Assembly (NCBI GenBank): GCA_905221605.1
Contig: CAJNDS010002505.1
Location: 124,001 to 188,000, forward strand
Direction: 5' to 3'
DNA from: Symbiodinium natans
Lineage: Eukaryota > Sar > Dinophyceae > Suessiales > Symbiodiniaceae
Length of the DNA: 64,000 nt
The notes below the pieces were generated by a model. That model ran no database searches, was not told the origin of the DNA, and saw only the letters and a list, made by a program, of their open reading frames with translations. Within the stretch, counting starts at the first letter, position 1, and each line of letters starts with the position of its first letter. The position numbers were made by a program, and so were the translations under genes. Shown here piece by piece: positions 11,901 to 23,800 of the stretch.

Positions 11901-14900
11901 AGCACTCTCACGTGCTCCGTGCACACACCTCTAGATTCTACACGGACGGAGCACTGCAGCTGCTCAGGCCAGAAATCCCCGCCAACTGGCCTGCGACGTC
12001 ACCACCAAGCCCATACCGGCCGCGGCGAGGGTTCCAAATCCCAATGTGGAGAGCTCCATGCCGGGCATGGGGTGCTGGAGGTACGCCCAAAGCCCTGCAT
12101 TGGTCGGATGGGGATGAACCAAGGCACAGTGACAAGTCATGAGATGCTATGAGCTAGGTGGAAAGGATGGTGAGTGATTCTCATGCTCCTGTACAGGGCA
12201 TGGCCACGCAGCAGCTATTTCGGGAGTTGGGGTCATGCGCAGGCTCAAACGATGTGACGGGCGCAGTCCATTGTTCGTGCTCGCCGCTGCCTGCTGCAAA
12301 GGCAGCGGTCAAAGATCCGGACAACACCTGGGCTTCCACAACTACCGGCCGAATTACCGTCAAGTACCCATACGCCCTGCTGTGCTCAGACGTGAACTCA
12401 CCTTGCATGCTGTGTGCTGCACATACCTTTCAGAAGCAAGTTGTGACGACGCCGAAGGCACGTTACCACCCGGGATACTGGCATTGCCACCCACCAAGCC
12501 CTGCAACTTTGCAAAAGCGACCACAGATCCGGTGACCTCAGGTGCAGAAAGACGTGGTCTGAGCTTGCGCACTCTATTGCACGTTGAAGCCTATGTGCTG
12601 CGAAAGCTGCGGTCAACGCACCAATCCCACTTGCCAGATACTCGGATGTGGCGTGCCTCGGAGAACAAGGGCTGCTTCATTCTACATTTCCGGGCGAAGC
12701 TCCATGTGCCAAGCAAGTTCTGCCACTGCAAGCCCCCTCCTCCCTCCTTCGAAGACCCCCCCTCCTAAAACAATGCCCTGGAACTTCCATTTTACCCCCA
12801 CGGCACCATTGTGGGACACCCCCTGGCACCCTCGGAGCCTTCAGGCCCCAGGCCCCCCGCACCAAGTCGACGTAGGACACCCCGCATTGGGCCGAATTGG
12901 GCCAGCCCGGCTGCCGAGGCGGCCACGCGCCATTTACTATCAATCCAACCCAGATTCAGATCTCAACACCAGCAGTGCAAGCCTCAGACACCTCTCTCCA
13001 AGAAAAGGAAACTACTCTCGTGACGACGCGCTGGGCGGTTTCAGCCGCGCTGAAGCAACCGGAGCCAAACCAAGCTCCAGGCTCTTTAGCTTCGTTTTGC
13101 AGGCGGGATGCATAGCATCTGCCCCTGGGTGCTGCAGAGCCGAAGAAATCGCGGTGAGGGAGGCAGCCATACCTTTCTGTTGGGGGGGGGGGGGTTGGGC
13201 TCTAGGCTTCAAGACATCTCGGGTTCAGGTTGGTTTCGTCAACCCCATATATTGACGAATCGGACGACCACGTTCACCTCCTTACACCACCTTGTCCCCA
13301 AAAACAAAGCCAACTGTTCCTGCTTTGTAGGTTTCTTGAAGCAAAAGCTCCGGGTGGTCCTTTAAAAACTACCCGTCCAGTAGATTCCTCGTGCCTGGTG
13401 CCACCGGCTAGGAGTAGTGCTGGGGACCCTGCCCACAAGTGAGTGGAATGCCGCCACCAGCTGAGGAAGAGATGTGATCTCCACCTGTTCAGGACTTAGG
13501 AGCATGCTCCCACCAACCATGCGCCTGCCCTGCAAACTCAACTGCACCTCCCTAAGGTTCGGGGCCTGCGATGCCACAGCCATGCCCAGAGCGGTGCCAG
13601 TTGCCAGGACAGTGGCCTCGGAATCAAACAAAAAGCAAGAAGGTGATTGGCCTGCCCATGCAGCTACCAGCTTTGGTGTAGGACGACTGTGACTGCCTCT
13701 GCGAGGGGCTTTCGAAGTTCAAGTTCAAGAAACTGGCTGCCGAGCTGCGATTTGAGTGAGAACTGCAGCACTCGCTCCCTGGCGTTAACCCCTCCCACCA
13801 CCCACCCACCCACCAGGGAGAGAGAGAGAGAGACGACATTAACCGACACAGACACAGAGAGAGACTCAAACACAGTCACAGAGACAGAGCTGAAACATCT
13901 CAGCAGCTTAAGGCAGAAACGAGATGCAGCGTGTAGATCAGGTGTTCCTCATATTTTTTCTATATATATATATGTATATACATAGATATATATATATATA
14001 TATGTGTATACGCGTGTACATATATATATATATATATATGCCCCTTACCACTATAACATGCTACTGAGCTTCAGTAACAGAGGAAGAAACACGACCCTCT
14101 TTGCCCCCTGCCACAACCCAACTAAGTAGCCGAAGATTACTCTCCAGACCCCTCCTCACCATCTCCCATTCCCAGTGCAATCCCTAGAGGCCCTAGCTCA
14201 TTGGCCCGAAACCCTACCTACCTACGTTGCTCTGAACTCTTATTTGCGCCTTCTACAGAACTGTCTTTCTACTCTGGACCAACCCCAAAAGGCACCCTCG
14301 CTCAAAAACAACACCCAGGAATCTAAACCCCCCAATGCTCTCAATTGGGGGGTTGATCTTCATGGTAAACGTCTCTTCTCAGAGTACCAGATCAGATCAA
14401 TCCCCTTTAACCCTACTGGTATCTCCTACTCCTTTAAGCGGCTCCTGCCTGGGCGTAGGCCAGGCCAAGCGTTCCTGCCAGGGCGCCCACCACGCCGCTC
14501 AGGCCCATGGCATTGCCGAACTGGGCCTGGAGTTGTGGGTTTTGTTTGGAGAATGTTGGGGCTTTTTGGTGTTTGGGATACTGGTCTGGGTTAACAGGCT
14601 TCTACGGAGATGCAAGAAGGTCTCAGGAATGTTGGAACAGGCCACAGAAGCCCTGAGAATACTGCAGAAGCGGAGCGACGCCATAAACCCCCAACACTAA
14701 CTTTCAAGAAGCCTGGCCAGCTTCCTACATCCTGAACCTCCGAAGCTTCTAAACTTGAATTCCCTAAGTCCGACACTGTCCATCACTGTTTCAGTCTTAC
14801 CCCAGTGGTCCACCCTGTCGTTCGAAATACTGCTCTCTGAGAACCCCTTCCCCTTCCAGAAGGCATCCCTCAAACTTGGTTGGCTTTACAGCGAACACAC

Positions 14901-17759
14901 AAAAGTTCCAGCAGGGCTTTACATGGCCCGTCTCGTACAAGATACAACGGACTGACGATGCCACACAAAGTAGGCTGCCTAAACCCCAGGCTTTGAAGAG
15001 GGTATTGGGCCTTGTCCCCGAAATCTCCTGCAGAAAAGGGGCAGTTTGCTGGGAGCTCAGCCCTCCGATGGCAACGATGCACATGAGAGAGGAGATGAGG
15101 TAGACCATTTGGCTCTCCTGAGCTAAGCAAGATTTAGGGCTTCAGGGCTGCCACACACTGCTTTCACCACGAGACTTTCGCTCCGCTACTTCAAGTGAGC
15201 ATCAGAGGCCAAGTCCATGTAGCCAAAGGATGTGCCAAAAACATACAGCCCCACGAAGAGTGCTGCGGGAAGGGCATACAGCTCCGCGAACTGTGAGACC
15301 TGGGCTGCTCCCAAAACGTCACAACAAATTAAGTATCACGGGAAGGTTCTCGCAGTACGCAAGCCGTTCCTCTGCTAAAAAGAACTGTTCATTTGACCAG
15401 GTGGCCATATGACTCGGAGGTCGTCTATCTTCCAGCTACAGGCTCTGAATGTTGAAGCTTCAAAAGCATAGCCATCCAGAATCTTTCGGCAGAACGGTCT
15501 GCGAACATCTGTGAACACTTTCCAACATTACGAAGCCCACAGGCCTTAAGTGCCTTCCCAGGGCACATCCGTCTCTCGTTTGAACATGTCGATCATGCGC
15601 CTTGTCATCACGAAGCCTCCTCCTGAAAGATGGAAAGGCTCTGCACCAACAACAAGGGTTTATTGTCATTCCTCTTCTGTTCAACCTCAAGGTGCAGGGC
15701 ATGGCATAATACGTTCTCACAACACCCCCCAGCCTACATTGACCATGGAAATCAGCGCCGCGGCAGCCGCCAGCCACTGAGGCAATGTCTCGGGCATGTA
15801 GCCTTGGACACTCGCATCTTCAAAGATAGTTACATTGTGACATGTTCAGCCGTCTCCTCCTTCCTCCTCTTCCTGCTCCTTTCCATCCTCTTTTCCCAAC
15901 AGTTATGCTTCCGCATCATCGTCTCATCAAGGCGTTTGCTCATTAACCTTTGCAACCTGGCCGCCTCCCCCCATCATGAGAATGCCGCCGACTACTGTCA
16001 GCCCCGAGATTGCATTTGTGACCGACATCAGGGGCGAATGCAGCGCAGGCACGACCTCGGAGATTCAGGCTCAGGCACGAAACATCCCGCAAGAACTTGA
16101 CAAACTTTACAGATTCCCACAAGCTGCGACCATGAGCTACGACCGTGGTCCCGAGGACCGGGCACCATAGACAACCTGAGCGCCTCCGATGAGAGCAAGG
16201 GCCAGAGTGGTGAGCATTGTCGTTACCGACTCGCCAGCCGTGCCTGAGGGGTTTGAAGCTCAGATGCTCCTGAGGGTACTGCATCAAGCTTTCAAGCTGT
16301 CCAGATGTTACTTGCTAGTTTGTCAGTTTGAGATTTCCGTACACCATGATGTCTCGGCATTTCGGTCGGGCTGAGCACGCCGCCCGCTGCCAACATGGCC
16401 ATGACGATCAATGAGACAAGGGCCACCGTGGACGCGGTGCTTTGAAAGGACTCCTGTGGGAGAAGCTGATGAGCGGGGGGGGGGGGGGGGACAGGGGGTA
16501 GGGGAAGCAGTGAAATATCTGGGGAGGGAACACGATCCAGTCTAAGACCACGGGTCCATTGAGGGACGACGGGCAGCCGCAAACAGCCTCTGGCCCTTAA
16601 CTTTGAGAACACTCTAATCGCTCGAGAAACACGAATCCAAATGGTGTCATTTGGGTTGTGACCCGACTGGGTTCACAGGCTTTGAACCAATTTTCAATTG
16701 ACAAGCATGCTCGGCCTAAACAAGCGTGGCCGTCTGTTGGCAGAGTCTGAATGCAAACCTAGTGATAGCATAATGCTTTCAAGCAAGCATGCGAAGCTCA
16801 AACAGGGGCTGTCTTGGGTTGATTCAGACAGCATGAACTTGCGCCCGGGGGGTGGACGGAAAGCTCAGCAACAGCGGTTCGGAGGCGACCGAAAAGTTAG
16901 CATCCTTCCCCTCGTCTGGGCTGTGAAGATGAAACCATTACTATATTCATAGGCCTTTTCCAATGAAGTGCAAAGCTGATAGTCTCCCTTCTCGCACCCC
17001 CCTTAATGTTGATTCAGCAAAACTGTTCTTTGAACGAAAGCTCGCGGATGGGAGCTTTTTTGAAAATTGATGGCACGATGCTATTTGAGCATCACAAATG
17101 TGTTTTTTGACTGGATTGGTATGGGCTTTCATTGAACTCGTATATTGATTTGGCACGCTGGTGGCGTGCTGTTTGATGTGAAACGCTAGCATGCTGCATG
17201 GGGGGCGAGGGTGAGTGGGATGAGTGCAGCAAGATGAGACTGAATCCGAAATATTGTCCTCTGGATTTTGATTGGGTGATTTCGAGCTTGAGAGGCCTTA
17301 TGCTGACTGCACTCCGGGGATCTCCAGGCCATCCACCTTAGACCCGAAGCCCTAAACTCTATAAGAGTCTCGCGCTCCTCCTCGGGGCTCAACTCGGCGA
17401 CGGGCTCCTCGGTGGGCTCCTGCGATGGGCTTATGGGGGTCTTTGGGCTGAAGGTTAAGGAAAAGCTGAGTTTTTCACCCCACGGGTTTTTGGCCACTTC
17501 AGGGTTCTAGTCCTTGCAGGGAATATGTGGATTGCGGGGCGACGAAAGCGACCCAATAACACATAATTGAGGGTTACAGGGGTACAGCGAGGGGCATCAC
17601 ACTTCCCAATATGGAACATCATAATGACAAGAACAAGTATAGGAAACAAAAAGTGTCGTCGTAGTAGTAGTTAGTAGTAGTTAGTAGCTAGTAGGATCAG
17701 GTAGTAGTAGTCGTCGCCGTCGTAGCAGTAACAGTATTAGTAGCAGTAGCAGTAGCAGT

Positions 17760-17816
<57 letters not shown>

Positions 17817-20800
17817 TCTCGAGGGCAAGCCCAAAAACCAATTCTGAATCTCAAATACGATTGAGTGGAACGGCTCTACATCCAACGAGGCGCAACGCTG
17901 CTCTAAGGAATAGAGCAGTCCGACCTCTTATTTTGCCATAGTATAACATAGTATGACAGTATACTATATTGTATAGTGCTAGAGCATACAGTCTACTATC
18001 TAGACAAAACACATCATATCTGTTCAGCGAAATTCCAGCGGACTCGACTTTCAATTTGGCACGTCGCCAATAGCCATCGTGACTAGATCCTTTGGTGAGG
18101 GATAGTGTGCTTGGCCGAATCTTGCCGTAGTCCAGACAAAGGGAGAGATATGGTTCAATTCAAGTCCATCCTCATTAGGGTGAGCATACGAGAGTAGGGC
18201 GCTACTTATTTGATACTACATTGAAACTCTGCATGAAAGTGTTACAACGGGGCGCAGGCTTCAGGGATAACACGGTTTCATTCTTCAGCGGACTTCTTTG
18301 AAACCGGTAGTCAGTGAAGATCTTCAAGATCTGGGAAAATGCCATGGGCCCTATTCTGGTTGCCCCTCCTAGTCACCATGCGCTTTATCCTATCGATCGC
18401 ACTTTGGTCCATTTCTTAAGGGCGCATCCACAGGTCCTTACGTGTTTACTGAAGTCTTGCACTTTTGCATCCTGAATACTTTGGATGTTCGAGTCCGCCT
18501 TCAGAAGCAGCGTCGCATCATAACAAGAAGAATCAGATGCACACGCTAGAATAATGATAAGATAGTAGTGACAACAACAGTAACAACAATAAGCAAAAGA
18601 TTTAGAAGAGGACCACTTCAACAGAAAGAAAGCTCTCTATCTTTCCAATTCGCGTGGTATCTCCCCCTCACTCCTCCTCCTCCTTCGCAGGTGGCGCCTC
18701 GACCTTGGGCGGGCTCCAAGGCCAAGTGCGGTCGCCTTCGCCTCGTTTTGGGCTGGGGGAGCTTGGGGGAGGTTTGATGATGGAAGGTGACCCACTCGGT
18801 TCTGTCAGTCGGGTGCCTGGGTTTACGGTTGGAAGCTTGAGGTTTCGGACGTGCAGAGCTTCGGGTCTGGAAAGCTGAGGAGAACCGCCACCCTTCTGAG
18901 CCTTTTGAGTATGGACTTGCAGATCTCAAGTTGGGCCAGACGTGAGACTGACAACAGGTTCTCTTAGAGTTTGTTGGGGTTCGCGTATCTTCTTGCGATT
19001 CCCTGCATCCAAAGCACGGCAGATCATCGCCCCGCGGGTCGGGACCTCCACACAGGATCTCAAAGCCACGTCTCTGCGGAGTAGTCGTGTAAAGCCAGAA
19101 GGTGAAGTCCCCTACCCCCTACACCTACCCCCCCGCTACCCCTACTTCTTAGCCACCCCCCACCCCCTTACACCTTCCACTTCCTCCTCTCTAGCTCTAC
19201 CCCCTATCCCTACCCCCTACCCCCTACTCCGCCCAAGACCGACCTCTAGTATTTTAAGGGGTTCCAGCGCACGCCCACCCTGTCCCCTAACCCCTACCCC
19301 CTACTCTATCCACTACCTTGCCCTAGTGGCGACGACGTCCGTACGACCATGATAGTGTTGGTTTGCAAGCCCAGGCACATCATCATAGTCGATGAAGAAG
19401 TGTCCCTGAGGCCCCATGCTGCACAAGTACTTCGCCATGTTGTTGGCATAGAGGAACGATGCCTCATGGGCGCATCGCAGTCAAAACAGCATGCGAAGTG
19501 TGCAACCACGCAGTCCCTGCCTGCGCAGGCATTCGGCTGGGCATATGCTCATAGAGAGACAGGCCAATGTGCGTAACCTTGTTATACTCATAGACTTTGC
19601 CGGGCCTGAGCATCATGCCGCATTAGGCGAATGACCTTTTAGGCAGCAAAAGTTTTTACGCAGACATATGCACAAAAGCCTTTAACATGCCTCCCTTCTG
19701 AGAAGAGCTTTCTTCCTCGCAAGTTCTGGGCTGGAACAAGGAGCTTTGTGGTTTCCACATTTCCCCCAGTCTCGGCGGCCAAGTCCACCACGACACTTCC
19801 AGGTTTCATGCCATCAATGTGCTCCTTGTCCAAAGGCATCCCAAGGGCATCCCAAGGGCATAGCGTGGCATGGCCATCCAGCTTACAGTTTGGAGTTTGG
19901 CGGTCTACATGTACAGCATGAATCGCCTACCAACCCCTCCCACACCAGCAGAGGGTGTCCTTGGTGAGCAGCTTCGGCGCAGGCCTGCCCGGAATCAACG
20001 CAGTGGTGATGACCTCAAATGCAGGTATCTTCTGCGCAAGCGTTAGAAAGTGTAGGCTGTATATGTAGGCTCTATCTCGGAGTCTTTGAACTTTGCGTCC
20101 AAAGACGATGTCGCATTCTGCACACTGTTGACGGAACAGCTCCATCTCCGCGTCGATGAACTCTTTGGACATCTCCTTGGCATAGCCACCTCGATTTCAC
20201 AGTTCATGCATCTGCCCTGGTCTAACCGTCCAGGTACACTTTGGGATGAATGACATCTGCAAGTACCTAGAGTGCTGATGCAGAAATCTACATCCCTGTG
20301 ATAACACCGATGAACCGCTCCTTGCATGTCTGAGTGCACCAATGCCAATGTATGCAACCCCTGCTCAGCGTCCTACCTGCAATTCACAGTTTGCCACGCC
20401 TACTTCCCGCATGCACTTCGATGGGTCGTGGTATCTCATGTTGGTGTATGCGATGCTTCGTTGCGTAACACAGATGCAACATTGTCTGTCAGCTTCGAGT
20501 ATTCCTCTGTATCCCCAGATCATGTTGTCTAGGACCCAAAACTCAAATCTCTGCACTAGTGACACTAGTGGCTTTTGGGTCCTCTGTTGGTTTTGAGCGG
20601 CGCTGCTTGAATGCACGGGAGGGTTGTCCAACTTTCATTCTTCCGAACAACCATCTACCGACACCCTGGTCGGTCTAGGATCGCTTGCCAGCCTACAACG
20701 CGCAGTTGCCTTCCTAAGCGAGGTCTGTCCTGCCTGTGCCCGAACCATCTTCCTCAATCTGGACCTCCAAGAACTCACCTTCCAGGCAGCACTCAAGCTT

Positions 20801-23800
20801 GGGCAACAGATCACGCGGTCCCGACTGAGGCTCAGGGTTAGAGGGCATGAGTGTTTTCGGGCTTCAGGACGTTTAGTGAGGCGGGCGGTCAGGGCTGATT
20901 CCCACCAGCTGCCGACCTCCTGCTGCCACCACCTGCTCGCGGGTGGCTGGACGCACGTCGAAGGCTCGGACGATGCAACCCATGTTCTTCGCCTGCCTGA
21001 GCATGGAATCAATCGAAGGCTCGAGGCGGCTTTCGAGATGAGCAAAGCCGAGCCGAGGTGCTGGATGGCAGCAAGCCCGGCCACGCCCGCGCCAATCACG
21101 AGGACCTGCACAAGATGACATGGTCTTCCAGCAGCGGCCACAGCGGAAGTCTACATGGAGCCATAGCCAAACTTTACAAACCCTCTCGGTTCCGAGCCTT
21201 GGCCGGATCCACCTTGCCAGCAGCCGTGAACTGCCCGGCACAAAAGCGGCCAAAGTAGTGGCTGGCCTGTTGGGTTCTTGGGTCTCGAGAGCTTTGAACT
21301 CTGACGCGTACTGCACAGAAATCGAAATTCTTATGTTCCGTTTAGCGTGCAGGCCCTGTGTCAGCCTAGAACCTAGAAGATTTGGATTCAGTGTCCAGAG
21401 GCTAAAGCCTCGTGCAGTGCTTCTCACTTCTCAGTAGCTTCCCCTGCCTCCACCATGGCTCGGTAGCCGGCAATGTTTGCCTGGGCTTGTTCAGAACCAT
21501 GTGGAAGCTCCGTGCTGGCTGCTGCTCTGCAGCAGCACCACCACCAACAGATACCCTTAGAAGTACTTAGAAGCTTTAGAAAGTCGCAGGCGACCGATGG
21601 CAGCAGGGCCTCCAAGCGATTGAGTTTCTGAAGACCTTTCATGTGCGCACGCACTGGGGCGCGGCGGCCAAGGCGCCATCGAGCTCAGCACGTCATAGGC
21701 TTGGGCACGGCTCAGAGTTCGAGGCATCTGGTCCTGCAGTTACAAAACATCGCGCACACTGGATGGTGCAAACATGTGCAGACACGCGCAGACAAAGCAA
21801 GCCAAGCACTACCTAAGCCACATTGCAGATAGAGATGAAGTCTGAGACCAGCACCATCGCGAAGCATGTGATTCTCTTATTCTGGATCGCGCTCACCAGG
21901 TTCTCATTCTGAGCCGGGTAGATCATGCTGAAGAGGGTGGTGCCGTCCCGCATGTGGTTGACCTCGTTCAAGCTTGGAGGCCTCACCTTGAAGATGATGT
22001 CTGCCTGGCACAGCCATGCGAATACCACATACATCATCACTATTCAATGTGTAGAGCGGTAGCGTTCGCCTGCTGGAGCACGGCAAACGAATCCGGAAGC
22101 ACCTGTGCTTGGACCACTCGTCAGACATCCGCGAGTCACATTTACTGAGAAGTGCTGAGGCCAAACCTCCCACCGTCCCACCCCCCAAAAGACCCGGAAC
22201 AGCCAGACCCTGGAAACGCTTGAAGTAGATAATACGAAAGCACTCAAAACCCTAAAGCCTCGAAACCTTAGTGGCCTTGGCTCCTGCTTCCTCGAAAGCC
22301 TCGTCGGAGATCTCGGCAGCGAAGCCCGCACTGGCCTCTCGCGCCCATTTGAGGTATGGAGACCATCGAGCAGAAAGTTTGTGAGTTGAGGGCCTTAGAG
22401 CTTAGGGCTCAAGGAATCTTCTGGTAACCCTAAACCTTAAGGTCTGCCAGGGTCCAGGAAGGTCTGTGCAATTGCAACCAGGGTGCTTGCACGACCTCAG
22501 GATGGAAGCACACATGGCAGGTTGTCTCAAGTTCTGAATCATGGGCGGCGGTTCGGGCCCAGAGTTTGTTTACTTAGGTCTAAGTCAACCCCCTCCCAGA
22601 CTACCTACCTACCTTGGAATCTTTAGTTTGTTCATTGTGGTTTCTTGCTGCGCTGAACTAGCAATGTGCTCGAGAAGCTCGCCTTGTGCCTTAGCCAGGC
22701 TTTGGAGTTCCGATGTTCGGTGAACCTAATTTTCTGGCAAGGCACCACGTTGTATCCTTCCTTCTGCAGCAAGGCAATTGAGGCTGGTGTGGCGGCCACC
22801 CGCTTCTCCAACTCACCAGTGCCACTCTGCACAGCAGTTTCCTTCAGGTTGCGAATGTCGGATGTGAAGAAACTCAACAACGATCATCCAGCGCAGATCT
22901 CGATATAGTCACAAGCAATGGTTATGTAATGTTATGTACTTCATTCTAAGCAAATTCGGAACCCGTGGGCCCGTGGGCTGAAGTCCTTCAGCACACCAAT
23001 CGTCAGGTCAGAACCTTCGTTGCAGAGTTTCTCCAAGCCCAAGGCAAGGCGCTTTGAATATTACCCACCATAGCAGAAGCTACCCCTCAGATCAGCTCCG
23101 GGCAGGGTGTGGCCCAGTGCGAGACACATTCTGGGGTGAGATCCCCGAGCGTGCATCCTTCCGGCAGCTCCAGATCTGCACCTGCATCGAAGCCACCTGC
23201 GAGGGGCACGAACCAAGCTTCCCAAACCCAAATCTCCCGAGTCAAGCCAACCTGAAGCATTTTTGTTTTAAAACTCAAATGCCGATTATCGTGCAAGGTT
23301 ATGCTTCGGGTGTGAAGCGCCCCGGCCCGCGCGCCCGTGTTGCTTGCAAACCCACCCGCCACCAAGACGATTCTCAACTTCTCAATATATCTCGCTCCGT
23401 TGGGGGCCCCAGAAAACCTGGCCATGCGGGCCCTTTGCGTAGGGGGCCCGTAGGAACTGCCCAAGAACACCCATTGCACACCGACTGCACGACCGGTTGT
23501 GAAAGCGACATCGATGGCGGCAACGGGGAGGCCTTCTTGGGAGGCTGGAACCCCATAGTCCCTGAAAGGTCTTCAGAAAGCTCTTGACGGCCTAGAAGCT
23601 TCCTACTTGGGCAAGAGGCAAGCCCAGATAAAACCAAGCGACCCCACTGCGAGTCGCTGTACTGGAGTATGCGGGGACACCCTCACCTCTCCACATCCCT
23701 CTCTCTTCGAGCAGGCGCTCGAGCTGCATCGCTAGCGAATCCCTTCACAAAATTTAAGACTCAGGGATTCAGGGTCTAGGATCCCAAAAAGAAACCAGAA

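Noticed and set aside
17697-17885. Poly-Ala frame on the minus strand within NNT
   Set aside because: Derived from the CAG/TAG triplet repeat between two linker exons; no phase-consistent join makes it part of NNT.
20635-21141. Single 168-codon frame containing the GAGVAGLA motif as one whole protein
   Set aside because: Only 21,105-~21,057 matches NNT; the rest of that frame is intron, and the downstream [15 protein letters not shown] block is in another frame.
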